Of a DNA stretch of 28,553 bases, positions 6,242 through 14,991 are shown piece by piece. The first letter of the stretch is position 1, and each line of letters opens with the position of its first letter. Source of the DNA: Namhaeicola sp039714555 (GTDB lineage: Bacteria; Bacteroidota; Bacteroidia; Flavobacteriales; Flavobacteriaceae); the NCBI GenBank assembly GCA_039714555.1, contig JBDLJB010000033.1, positions 1-28,553 on the forward strand. The letters are read 5' to 3'. The position numbers and the translations under genes were made by a program. Below the pieces are notes generated by a model that saw only the letters and a list, made by a program, of their open reading frames with translations, had not been told where the DNA came from and searched no databases.

Positions 6242-9080
6242 TCAGATAATAAATCAATTTCTTTTAAAATTGCATAAATTTTATTTCATATTATTTTTAT
6301 TTTTTGGCTATCATTTCAATTTAGTAGCGCAAACAAATGAAATATCTATAAAAGCTAAGTTAGATCCTAAATATCAAACAATTGATATTGAACAGGAAAT
6401 AACATATCACAATAACTCATCTGATATTTTAGATACTATTTATATACACAATTGGGCCAATGCTTACGACAATAGAAAAACACCTTTATCTAAACGGTTG
6501 ATCGAAAATTATGACAAAGGTCTATACTTTGCAAAAATTCAAAAAAGGGGTTATTCTAAAATAACAGATATAAGTATTGATCATCAAATCACTAACTGGA
6601 ATGAAGATCCCGAAGCAATAGACATTGTAAAGGTTATACTTCCAAACTCACTGTTACCAAAGCAAAAAGTTACATTAAGTATTCATTACACAGTAAAGGT
6701 TCCTATTGATAATTTTACGCATTACGGTTTTAAAGAAAATAATTATAATTTGCGATATTGGTATATAACTCCGGCTGTATATGATGGCAAATGGCATACA
6801 ATGAGTAATTTAGACATGGATGATCTGTATATTGATCCTACAAATTATTCAATAACCTTTGTAGTACCCCGAGGGTTTTCACTTCACTCCGATCTGAATA
6901 GTGAAATACAAATTAAAGATAGTCAAGTTATTTATAATTTAGAAGGAAAAAACAGAACCGATATTGAATTGAGTATAAAATTATTAAGTAGTTTTGATAG
7001 TTATCTTACTGATTCATTAGAAGTTGTATCAAATCTGAAAAGTAAAAACCTAACAATTCCTTTAAAAACAGATATTTTAAATAGACAACTTTATTTTATA
7101 ACCGAATTTTTGGGAAAATATCCTCATAAAAAAATATTGGTAAATGATATTACCTATAGAAAAAATCAAGTTTACGGATTAAATCAATTACCAAAATCTT
7201 TAACTCCTTTTAGTGATGCTTTTGAATGGGATATTAAAATGTTTAAAGCATTAACAAAAAAATATATTGAAAATACAATTTTGGTAAATAAAAGAGATGA
7301 TTACTGGCTTGCCGATGGTATTCAGATTTATATGATGATGGAATATATTTCTAAATATTATCCAGAAATAAAAGCAACAGGTAATATTTCGAAGATCTGG
7401 GGATTTAGAAGTTATAGTTTGGCTAAATTGGATTTTAATGGAAAATATCCTTTTGTTTATCAATTTGCCGCCAGAAAAAATATTGATCAATCCCTAATAA
7501 CAAGAGCTGATTCACTTTCAAATTTTAATCGAAAGATCGTAAATAAATATAAAGCAGGCATAGGTTTGCGCTATCTAGATGCCATTTTAAATGATTCAAT
7601 TGTCATAAAAAGTTTACAACAATATTATAATGAAAATATTTTACAATTAAGTAACAGTGATGATTTTAAAGAAATAATTACCAAAAAAACTGATAAAAAT
7701 TTAGATCCGTTTTTTATCGATTACATACAAACCAAAAAAAAGATAGATTATACCATAAATAGTGTAGATAAGAAAGGGGATTCACTTATGGTTACTATTG
7801 AAAATGTTAGCGATATGGCTGCACCTGTTGCCCTTTATGGTGTAAAGGATAAAGAAATTTTATACAAACAATGGATTGCCAAAATTGATTCATCAAAAAC
7901 TGTTACAATACCCAGAAATGGTTTTGACAGAATTTCACTAAATTATGAGTATTTATATCCTGAAATCAACTTGCGAAATAATTGGAAAAAAATTGATCAA
8001 AAAATATTAAACCGTCCTTTAAAGTTTACTTTTTTTAAAGATATTGAAGATCCTTACTACAACCAAATTTTTTATAATATTTACACTGAATATAATTATT
8101 ATGATGGATTGATATTAGGACCTCAATTATACAATCAGGCCTTATTTAAAAAGAAATGGTTACTTGGCATAACACCTGCCTATGCTTTTAAAAGTAATAG
8201 TATAGTAGGTTCATTCAATTTTTCTTATCAGTACTTACCTGAAAATTCAATAGTATACAGATATAGCGCCGGTATTTCAGGCAGTAAATCTCATTATGAC
8301 AAAAATTTGTTCTACAAAAAACTAAATCCTTATTTTTTAATACAATTTAATCGAAAATCTTTGAGGGATGTGGGTGGTAGCTCTTTACTGGTTAGATATA
8401 ATGTTGTTGATAAAGAAATTCCGCAAGGAGTAATTGAAAATGAATTTGACAGTTACAATATTCTTGATATTCGTTATGGATATTCTCAACCTAATATTAT
8501 AAATGATCTGCGGTATTCTGTAGACTTTCAATACAATGTAAATTTTAGTAAAATTGCCCTAGACTTTCGATATAGAAAACTTACTGATAAACACAGACAA
8601 TTTGATTTTAGATTATTTTTGGGAACTTTTTTATTTAATAAAACCACTACTGATTTCTTTAGTTTTGCTTTAGACAGACCCAGTGATTATTTATTTGAAT
8701 ACAGTTATTTAGGAAGATCTGAAGATTCAGGCTTTTTTAGTCAAGAAATTATAATTTCTGATGGTGGATTTAAAACAATTTTTGAAAAAAAATATGCCAA
8801 TCAATGGATAGCGAGCACAAATTTTAGTGTGAGTGTTTGGCGCTGGATTGAATTATATACAGATGCCGGTTTTGTAAAAAATAAAAACGAAAACGCTTTT
8901 TTTAGATATGACAGTGGTGTTAGATTAAATTTTATTCATAACTTTTTAGAGTTATATTTTCCTATGCAATCAAGTCTGGGTTTTGAACCATCTCAACCTG
9001 AATATTTTTCAAAAATCAGATTTGTACTCACTGCAAATCCTTCAAGAATTTACAATTTTATTAGAAGAGGATTTTACTAA
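6198..9080 (+). CDS. Inactivated M1-peptidase-like protein fused to a C-terminal outer-membrane beta-barrel
   Basis: The longest frame codes 960 residues. The likely true start is a TTG at 6270, which puts a classical signal peptide first (hydrophobic run FYFILFLFFG, cleavage near VA-QTN); the only in-frame ATGs (6198, 6201) lie inside the LOG gene. The first half resembles the M1 (gluzincin) aminopeptidase fold: an N-terminal beta domain, then DDYWLADGIQIY near 367-378, equivalent to the WLxEG helix of M1. However, the place of HExxH holds K350-A-L-T-K354 and the distal Glu is D373, so all zinc ligands are lost. From about 600 on, alternating aromatic beta strands end in a terminal Phe-Tyr, typical of an outer-membrane barrel. 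Peptide binding, transport or scaffolding are possible; the function is unknown. Confidence 0.7.
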   Translation: MMLFIKNTTLALIFNQIINQFLLKLHKFYFILFLFFGYHFNLVAQTNEISIKAKLDPKYQTIDIEQEITYHNNSSDILDTIYIHNWANAYDNRKTPLSKRLIENYDKGLYFAKIQKRGYSKITDISIDHQITNWNEDPEAIDIVKVILPNSLLPKQKVTLSIHYTVKVPIDNFTHYGFKENNYNLRYWYITPAVYDGKWHTMSNLDMDDLYIDPTNYSITFVVPRGFSLHSDLNSEIQIKDSQVIYNLEGKNRTDIELSIKLLSSFDSYLTDSLEVVSNLKSKNLTIPLKTDILNRQLYFITEFLGKYPHKKILVNDITYRKNQVYGLNQLPKSLTPFSDAFEWDIKMFKALTKKYIENTILVNKRDDYWLADGIQIYMMMEYISKYYPEIKATGNISKIWGFRSYSLAKLDFNGKYPFVYQFAARKNIDQSLITRADSLSNFNRKIVNKYKAGIGLRYLDAILNDSIVIKSLQQYYNENILQLSNSDDFKEIITKKTDKNLDPFFIDYIQTKKKIDYTINSVDKKGDSLMVTIENVSDMAAPVALYGVKDKEILYKQWIAKIDSSKTVTIPRNGFDRISLNYEYLYPEINLRNNWKKIDQKILNRPLKFTFFKDIEDPYYNQIFYNIYTEYNYYDGLILGPQLYNQALFKKKWLLGITPAYAFKSNSIVGSFNFSYQYLPENSIVYRYSAGISGSKSHYDKNLFYKKLNPYFLIQFNRKSLRDVGGSSLLVRYNVVDKEIPQGVIENEFDSYNILDIRYGYSQPNIINDLRYSVDFQYNVNFSKIALDFRYRKLTDKHRQFDFRLFLGTFLFNKTTTDFFSFALDRPSDYLFEYSYLGRSEDSGFFSQEIIISDGGFKTIFEKKYANQWIASTNFSVSVWRWIELYTDAGFVKNKNENAFFRYDSGVRLNFIHNFLELYFPMQSSLGFEPSQPEYFSKIRFVLTANPSRIYNFIRRGFY

Positions 9081-9312
9081 AATTTTTCATTTTTATATAA
9101 ATTTAGAAATAAATTAATTAAGAAAATTGTTTTAAAAACTATTAATTTAATTCCCAAAATATTAATTATTTATTAATGAAAATTAAAAATAATCAACAAA
9201 TACTTTCATTAAAATTAAAAAACTAGACATTAATATAAATTTGATTCTTATGTTATTGATTTTTAGATATTTATATTGCACATTTACTTACTAACCCCTT
9301 CGCTTTTATCCC

Positions 9313-9343
9313 TTCGAATTCTCACTTTTATTTTGTATATTTG
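9313..9343 (+). promoter_or_regulatory. Promoter of the fused E1 gene
   Basis: TATATTTG (9336-9343) is an exact match to the Bacteroidota -7 box and lies 24 bases before the ATG at 9368. A weak -33 element (TTC, 9313-9315) lies 20 bases upstream. The 287-base gap 9081-9367 holds nothing else that I can recognise. Confidence 0.6.
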
Positions 9344-9367
9344 CGAAACAACAAAGGCACAAAATAG

Positions 9368-11818
9368 ATGAAAAATATATCAAACAATTCTCCACTAAAA
9401 TTATCTTTTGAAGAATTCAAAAAAGAAGTTTTAACCGATTATAAAACAGCAATCATAAGTAGGGAATGTAGTTTGTTAGGCAGAAGAGAAGTACTTTCAG
9501 GTAAAGCTAAATTTGGAATTTTTGGAGGAGGTAAAGAAGTTCCACAACTTGCAATGGCAAAAGTCTTTAAAAATGGCGATTGGCGTTCCGGTTATTACCG
9601 AGATCAAACTTTTATGATGAGTATTGGAGCTTTAACTCCACAACAACTATTTGCCAATCTATATGGTGATTCTAATATCAAAAATGCTCCGGAATCAGGT
9701 GGCAGGCAAATGAACAATCACTTTGCTACACATTCATTAAATGAAAATGGTTCCTGGAAAAATCTTGTGAAACAAAAAAATTCAAGTTCTGATATTTCAA
9801 GTACTTCAGGCCAAATGCCTCGATTATTAGGTTTAGCTCAGGCTTCAAAGATTTTCCGTAATGTAAAGGGATTAGAAGATTTTACAAATTTTTCGATCAA
9901 AGGTAATGAAGTAGCATGGGGTACAATTGGAAACGCCAGTACAAGTGAAGGACCTTTTTGGGAGACTATCAATGCTGCCGGTGTTCTTCAAGTTCCTATG
10001 GTAATCAGTATTTGGGATGATGAATATGGCATATCAGTTCCTGCAAAATATCATACTACAAAAGAAAATATATCTGAAATTCTTAAAGGATTTCAAAGAG
10101 AGGATGGTAAAAATGGTTATGAAATTTTTACTGTAAAAGGAAATGATTACTCTGCCTTGATCGATATCTATAAAAAAGCAGATAAAATAGCCCGTGAAGA
10201 ACATGTCCCCGTAATTATCCATGTAACCGACCTTATGCAACCCATAGGTCATTCAACCTCCGGATCACATGAACGCTACAAAAGTAAAGAACGCTTAGAT
10301 TACGAAAAAAGCATAGATTGCAATACTAAAATGCGTGAATGGATCTTAAATTATAAGATTGAAGATAATGAAGGCAAGATTTATCGTTTTGTAAAAAATG
10401 AAGTGGAAATTGAAGCCATTGAAAAGGAAGCAAGAAAAGAAGCTAGATTAGCAAAAAGAAATGCCTGGGATGGATTTAAAAACCCGCTCAAAAAAGAAGC
10501 TGATGAATTATTGACAATTTTAAAAGAAGTTGCAGATAACTCTAAAAATGCTGCTTTTATCAAAAAGCTTATTAAAGAATTCTCTGCTGATGAAGATGTT
10601 CAGATTAGAACTAATTTAGTCTATGCCCGAAAAATTTTGCGTCATTTGATCAACGAAGATTTTCCAGCAAAAATAACTTTACAAAATTGGATCAAAAACT
10701 ATAAAGATTTTTATCAAAAAAAATATAGTTCCCACTTGTATAGTGAGTCAGAAAAAGCTGCTATTAATATTGCTGAAGTTAAACCCACTTATAATGAGAA
10801 AGCTATAGAAGTTGATGCTAGGACAATTTTACGTGATAATTTTAATAAAATATTTGTGAATTACCCTGAAACTTTGATTTTTGGTGAAGATACAGGGTAT
10901 ATTGGAGGTGTAAATCAAGGGTTGGAAGGCCTTCAAAGTAAGTTTGGTGAAATGCGGGTGAGCGATACAGGAATTCGTGAAATGACAATTATTGGCCAAG
11001 GTATTGGTATGGCTATGAGAGGTTTACGACCTATTGCTGAAATTCAATATTTAGATTATGTTTTATATGCACTTCCAGCTTTAAGTGATGATCTGGCTTC
11101 ATTGCATTATAGAAGTGCAGGTAGACAAAAAGCACCATTAATAATAAGAACACGCGGACATAGATTAGAAGGTATCTGGCATTCCGGATCACCAATGAGT
11201 GGTATTAACAATTTTCTAAAAGGTATTTGTATATTAGTCCCTCGAAATATGACAAAAGCTGCAGGATTCTTTAATACGATGTTAGAAAGTGATGATCCTG
11301 CCTTAATCATTGAAAATCTGAATGGTTATCGACTAAAAGAAAAACAACCCAATAATTTTGGAGAATTTAAGACACCGATTGGTGTGGTAGAAACCATAAT
11401 GGAGGGAACAGATATTACACTAGTATCCTATGGCTCAACATTAAAATTAGTAACTGAGGCTGCTGAACAATTGAAGCAGTTTGGTATTACTTGCGAAGTG
11501 ATTGATATACAAAGTATTATGCCATTAGATCTAGCTCATGACATTGTAAAAAGTGTTCAAAAGACCAATCGTTTGATGGTAATTGATGAAGATGTACCCG
11601 GTGGAGCTTCTGCATATATTATGAATGAAGTTCTGAACACTCAAAATGCATACCAATTTTTAGATAGTAAACCAATTACTTTATGTTCTGAAGAACACAG
11701 ACCAGCATACGGAACTGATGGAGATTATTTCTCTAATCGGAATACTGAGGATATATTTGAAGCGGTATACCAAATAATGCATGAGGCTAATCCTCAACAA
11801 TATAAACCTCTGGTTTAG
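9368..11818 (+). CDS. Fused E1 alpha/beta 2-oxo acid dehydrogenase (2-oxoisovalerate dehydrogenase type)
   Basis: An 816-residue thiamine pyrophosphate enzyme in which E1 alpha (about 25-400) and E1 beta (about 475-816) are one chain. The alpha half shows YYRD (76-79), GGRQMNNH (111-118) and the TPP segment G188NASTSEGPF followed by IWDDEYGIS at 215-223. The beta half shows FGEDTG near 503, the SDTGIRE segment with the expected catalytic Glu, and RPIAEIQYLDY. Such enzymes decarboxylate 2-oxo acids from Val, Leu and Ile (or pyruvate) and pass the acyl group to a lipoyl E2; neither E2 nor E3 is in the window. Fused E1s of this size are usual in Bacteroidota. Substrate (branched-chain or pyruvate) cannot be fixed from sequence alone. 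The TPP metal ligands differ from textbook E1. Confidence 0.88.
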   Translation: MKNISNNSPLKLSFEEFKKEVLTDYKTAIISRECSLLGRREVLSGKAKFGIFGGGKEVPQLAMAKVFKNGDWRSGYYRDQTFMMSIGALTPQQLFANLYGDSNIKNAPESGGRQMNNHFATHSLNENGSWKNLVKQKNSSSDISSTSGQMPRLLGLAQASKIFRNVKGLEDFTNFSIKGNEVAWGTIGNASTSEGPFWETINAAGVLQVPMVISIWDDEYGISVPAKYHTTKENISEILKGFQREDGKNGYEIFTVKGNDYSALIDIYKKADKIAREEHVPVIIHVTDLMQPIGHSTSGSHERYKSKERLDYEKSIDCNTKMREWILNYKIEDNEGKIYRFVKNEVEIEAIEKEARKEARLAKRNAWDGFKNPLKKEADELLTILKEVADNSKNAAFIKKLIKEFSADEDVQIRTNLVYARKILRHLINEDFPAKITLQNWIKNYKDFYQKKYSSHLYSESEKAAINIAEVKPTYNEKAIEVDARTILRDNFNKIFVNYPETLIFGEDTGYIGGVNQGLEGLQSKFGEMRVSDTGIREMTIIGQGIGMAMRGLRPIAEIQYLDYVLYALPALSDDLASLHYRSAGRQKAPLIIRTRGHRLEGIWHSGSPMSGINNFLKGICILVPRNMTKAAGFFNTMLESDDPALIIENLNGYRLKEKQPNNFGEFKTPIGVVETIMEGTDITLVSYGSTLKLVTEAAEQLKQFGITCEVIDIQSIMPLDLAHDIVKSVQKTNRLMVIDEDVPGGASAYIMNEVLNTQNAYQFLDSKPITLCSEEHRPAYGTDGDYFSNRNTEDIFEAVYQIMHEANPQQYKPLV

Positions 11819-11924
11819 TTGTTTTTTAAGAATATAATAATTATTAAAGCTAAAAAGCATAGTTAATTTATAATAATATATTAAAACAATGATTTTAATC
11901 ATTTTTTAATAAAAGAATAGTTTT

Positions 11925-11932
11925 TAAATTCG
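11925..11932 (+). promoter_or_regulatory. Weak promoter candidate for the ferredoxin oxidoreductase operon
   Basis: TAAATTCG differs from TAnnTTTG at one base and lies 45 bases before the ATG at 11977. The upstream element is only a T-run near 11902-11907, so this is tentative. The 158-base gap after the E1 gene otherwise shows only AT-rich sequence and no clear terminator. Confidence 0.3.
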
Positions 11933-11976
11933 CTGAGCGAAAATCCCTATATTACTAATCTAAAATATGTCATCCT

Positions 11977-12213
11977 ATGTCAAAAGTGAGAGGTGCCGTT
12001 GTAATAGATATCGAAGCTTGTAAAGGTTGTGATTTATGTGTAGTTGCCTGCCCTTTTGATGTATTACAGCTAGATCAACAAGTAAATACAAAAGGTTATA
12101 ATCCGGCTTTCCCTATAAATCATGATGCTTGTACCGGTTGCAAAATTTGTGCTTTAGTTTGCCCTGATATGTGTATTACCGTATATCAGTACAAGCCCGA
12201 AAAGGTATTATAA
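11977..12213 (+). CDS. 2x[4Fe-4S] ferredoxin subunit of 2-oxo acid:ferredoxin oxidoreductase (delta, KorD/VorD type)
   Basis: A 78-residue protein with two classical CxxCxxCxxxCP motifs: C15, C18, C21, C25 and C52, C55, C58, C62. These bind two [4Fe-4S] clusters that carry electrons out of the oxidoreductase to an external ferredoxin. An extra C66 follows the second motif. Size and position, as first gene before alpha, beta and gamma, match the four-subunit KOR/VOR operons of Bacteroidota. It ends 26 bases before the alpha gene. It could be misread as a free ferredoxin, but its place in the operon argues for the delta subunit. Confidence 0.9.
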   Translation: MSKVRGAVVIDIEACKGCDLCVVACPFDVLQLDQQVNTKGYNPAFPINHDACTGCKICALVCPDMCITVYQYKPEKVL

Positions 12214-12239
12214 TCGTTCTTTAAAAAAGTCTTATATAC

Positions 12240-13325
12240 ATGGAAGAAGTAAAATTAATGAAAGGTAACGAAGCAATGGCAGAGGCTGCAATTAGAGCTG
12301 GTGTTGATGCTTATTTTGGTTATCCTATAACACCACAATCTGAAGTTATTGAATATTTAATGCATGAAGAGCCTTTCAAAAGAACAGGAATGCAGGTACT
12401 ACAAGCTGAAAGTGAAATAGCTGCCATCAATATGGTCTATGGAGCTGCAGCCTGTGGAAAAAAAGCAATGACTTCATCATCCAGCCCGGGAATCAGTTTA
12501 AAATTAGAAGGAATTTCATACATGGCAGGATCTGAATTACCTTGTTTAATTGCAAATGTAATGCGTGGAGGACCTGGATTAGGCACAATTCAACCCGGTC
12601 AATCTGATTATTCTCAAGCGGTTAAAGGTGGTGGTCATGGTGATTATCGATTAATTGTTTTAGCACCCTCAACTGTACAAGAAATGGCTGATTTTGTTGA
12701 TCTAGGTTTTGAATTGGCCTTTAAATATCGAAATCCTGTAATGATCTTATCGGATGGAGCCATTGGACAAATGATGGAAAAAGTGATCTTACCCGATCAA
12801 AAAGAACGCCTTTCAAATGAAGAAGTAATTAAACGTTATGGTAGCTGGGCAACAACAGGAAAACCGGAAACAAGAAGTCGCAATATTATTACTTCATTAG
12901 ATCTTAAACCCGAAAGACAAGAACTTCATAATATTCATTTACAAGAAAAATATAAAACCGCAGAAATTAATGAAGTGCGTTACGAGGAAATTCAATGTGA
13001 AGATGCCGACTATATTCTGGTAGCTTATGGAACAAGTGCTCGTATTAGTCAAAAAGTAGTTAAATTAGGGAGAGATAAAGGATTAAAATTAGGTTTACTA
13101 AGACCCATAACTTTATGGCCTTTTCCAAAAAATATAATTTCTAAACTCGCTGATAAAGCCAAAGGATTTTTATCTGTTGAAATGAGTTCCGGTCAGATGA
13201 TAGAAGACGTTCAGTTAGCCGTTGAGGGTAAAGCACCAGTAGCACATTTCGGTAGAATGGGCGGAATGATCCCTACACCAAGTGAAGTATTAGATGCCGT
13301 AGAAAAAGAAATTAACAAAATTTAA
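12240..13325 (+). CDS. vorB: 2-oxo acid:ferredoxin oxidoreductase alpha subunit (VorB/KorA type)
   Basis: A 361-residue protein starting with KGNEAMAEAAIRAG and GYPITPQSE at 27-35, the hallmark of the pyrimidine-binding domain (PFOR domain I) of alpha subunits; PFOR domain II follows from about 255, with LLRPITLWPFP near 282. With beta, gamma and delta it oxidatively decarboxylates a 2-oxo acid to acyl-CoA, reducing ferredoxin. The sequence style matches proteins usually annotated as 3-methyl-2-oxobutanoate dehydrogenase subunit VorB in Bacteroidota, but 2-oxoglutarate (KorA) is a real alternative, so the symbol is tentative. It lies 26 bases after the ferredoxin gene and 4 bases before beta, a tight operon. 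Confidence 0.88.
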   Translation: MEEVKLMKGNEAMAEAAIRAGVDAYFGYPITPQSEVIEYLMHEEPFKRTGMQVLQAESEIAAINMVYGAAACGKKAMTSSSSPGISLKLEGISYMAGSELPCLIANVMRGGPGLGTIQPGQSDYSQAVKGGGHGDYRLIVLAPSTVQEMADFVDLGFELAFKYRNPVMILSDGAIGQMMEKVILPDQKERLSNEEVIKRYGSWATTGKPETRSRNIITSLDLKPERQELHNIHLQEKYKTAEINEVRYEEIQCEDADYILVAYGTSARISQKVVKLGRDKGLKLGLLRPITLWPFPKNIISKLADKAKGFLSVEMSSGQMIEDVQLAVEGKAPVAHFGRMGGMIPTPSEVLDAVEKEINKI

Positions 13326-13329
13326 AACG

Positions 13330-14103
13330 ATGACAACAGCTGTAATTACACCTGAAGAAATAATAAAAAAAGGAAAAATTGTTTTCAAAAAAACTGGTCT
13401 TATGAATGATGCTACATTGAGCTATTGCCCGGGTTGTGGTCATGGTGTAGCCCATAGATTGGTAATGGAGGTTATTGATGAAATGGGTATTGGCCAGGAC
13501 ACAATTGGTGTTGCACCGGTTGGCTGTTCAGTTTTAGCTTATGAATTTATGAATGTTGATATGCAACAAGCCGCTCACGGTAGAGCTCCGGCAGTTGCAA
13601 CTGGGATCAAAAGAGTTTTTCCTGAAAAATACGTTTTTACATATCAAGGTGATGGCGATCTAGCGGCTATAGGAACTTCTGAAACAATTCATGCTTGTAA
13701 CCGAGGTGAAAATATTGTGATCATTTTTATTAATAACGGTATATATGGAATGACCGGCGGACAAATGGCTCCGACTACTTTACAAGGAATGAAATCATCA
13801 ACTTCTCCTTATGGTCGTGTTGTAGAAACTATGGGACATCCTTTAAAGATCACTGAAATGGTGGCCACATTACCAGGAGTTGCTTATGCTACAAGGCAAG
13901 CTGTTCATAAAGCTAAATTGGTAACAAAAACAAAAAAAGCCTTAATTAAAGCATTTGAAAATCAAAGAGATAATAAAGGAACTTCAATTGTTGAAATTGT
14001 TTCTAATTGTAATTCAGGTTGGAAAATGACTCCTGTGGAATCAAATAAATGGTTAGATGAAAATATGCTGACTTATTTCCCTTTAGGAGATATTAAGAAA
14101 TAG
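13330..14103 (+). CDS. 2-oxo acid:ferredoxin oxidoreductase beta subunit (TPP-binding)
   Basis: A 257-residue protein. It shows SYCPGCGHG at 31-39, VGCSV at 64-68, G107DG109 and, 26 residues later, N135N136GIYGMTGGQ, the intact thiamine pyrophosphate motif GDG-x(n)-NN. Cysteines C33, C36, C66 and C227 are placed as the four ligands of the proximal [4Fe-4S] cluster found in beta subunits of this family, so electrons can pass from TPP to the delta ferredoxin. It belongs with alpha (4-base gap) and gamma (63-base gap) as one complex in the cytoplasm. Unlike the fused E1 upstream, its metal ligands are textbook. Confidence 0.92.
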   Translation: MTTAVITPEEIIKKGKIVFKKTGLMNDATLSYCPGCGHGVAHRLVMEVIDEMGIGQDTIGVAPVGCSVLAYEFMNVDMQQAAHGRAPAVATGIKRVFPEKYVFTYQGDGDLAAIGTSETIHACNRGENIVIIFINNGIYGMTGGQMAPTTLQGMKSSTSPYGRVVETMGHPLKITEMVATLPGVAYATRQAVHKAKLVTKTKKALIKAFENQRDNKGTSIVEIVSNCNSGWKMTPVESNKWLDENMLTYFPLGDIKK

Positions 14104-14166
14104 AAAAACAACCCATCTCAAAGAGAAGGACATTAAAAAGTTAAATATATATAAAGAACAAAAAAA

Positions 14167-14739
14167 ATGACTGAAGAAATTATCATTGCAGGATTTGGCG
14201 GACAAGGTGTACTATCTATGGGTAAAATTTTAGCTTATTCGGGTATTATGCAAGACCAGGAAGTTAGTTGGATGCCATCTTATGGTCCTGAAATGAGAGG
14301 TGGTACAGCAAATGTTGCTGTTATTTTAAGTGATGAACGCATCAGTTCTCCTATTCTGAATGAATTTGATACTGCCATAATACTGAATCAGCAATCAATG
14401 GATAAATTTGAAAGTATGGTCAAGCCTGGTGGATTATTACTTTATGACCCTAATGGAATTATTCGTCATCCTGTTCGAAAAGATATAAAAATTGCAACTA
14501 TCGAAGGCGCTAAAGAAGCTTCGGAATTAAAGAATAAAAAAACCTTTAATATGGTAATCATGGGCGCATTTTTAAAAATTCACCCAATTGTATTAATGGA
14601 AAATGTTCATAAAGGACTAGAGAAATCATTACCCCCCCGTCATCACCACATGATTCCAATAAATGAAAAAGCTATTAAAGTAGGTATGGAAAAGGTAAGG
14701 GTTATTCATGATTATAAAGAATTTGCTTCTTCAAAATAA
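14167..14739 (+). CDS. 2-oxo acid:ferredoxin oxidoreductase gamma subunit
   Basis: A 190-residue protein of the POR gamma domain family: IIAGFGGQGVLSMGKILA at 6-23 and SYGPEMRGGTANVAVILSD at 38-56 are the hallmarks. In this family the gamma domain helps to bind coenzyme A and shapes the alpha/beta dimer. It is the last gene of the four-gene operon; a hairpin with a T-rich tail lies 150 bases downstream. With it the set ferredoxin, alpha, beta, gamma is complete, so the operon is probably functional. Confidence 0.92.
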   Translation: MTEEIIIAGFGGQGVLSMGKILAYSGIMQDQEVSWMPSYGPEMRGGTANVAVILSDERISSPILNEFDTAIILNQQSMDKFESMVKPGGLLLYDPNGIIRHPVRKDIKIATIEGAKEASELKNKKTFNMVIMGAFLKIHPIVLMENVHKGLEKSLPPRHHHMIPINEKAIKVGMEKVRVIHDYKEFASSK

Positions 14740-14890
14740 AAATATTCCTTGAAACGAACTATCCTAGAGGCAGAGCCATAAAGGTATTTCGCTCATTTTA
14801 TCTTGACCTAAAGCTGCAAAAATCTAAATTTATTTATTTACACCTCACCCAAAACTGTAAAAACAATTTTGACCTCTCCTTAAGGAGGAA

Positions 14891-14922
14891 ACCCCGAGGC
14901 AAAGCCTCGAGGTATTCTTTTT
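14891..14922 (+). terminator. Terminator of the ferredoxin oxidoreductase operon
   Basis: A 10-bp GC-rich stem (14891-14900 with 14904-14913, one C/A mismatch) with an AAA loop is followed by ATTCTTTTT. It fits a Rho-independent terminator for the operon ending at 14739, although it is also part of the palindrome cluster. Confidence 0.6.
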
Positions 14923-14961
14923 GATTAATCAATAATTTTTACTTAAATTATTCTTAAAATA

Positions 14962-14991
14962 TTTGTGGTTTACAATAAAATATTAAATTTG
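14962..14991 (+). promoter_or_regulatory. Promoter of the YkuD_2-family L,D-transpeptidase gene
   Basis: TTTG (14962-14965), 18 bases, then TAAATTTG (14984-14991): both elements match the Bacteroidota consensus. The start of transcription should fall near 14998, leaving a leader of about 90 bases. Just before the ATG at 15088 lies GAGGA (15080-15084), one of the few Shine-Dalgarno-like sites in the window. Confidence 0.65.

Noticed and set aside
11967..11969. ATG ten bases upstream of the ferredoxin start
   Set aside because: It is out of frame with the ferredoxin gene and gives no useful product.
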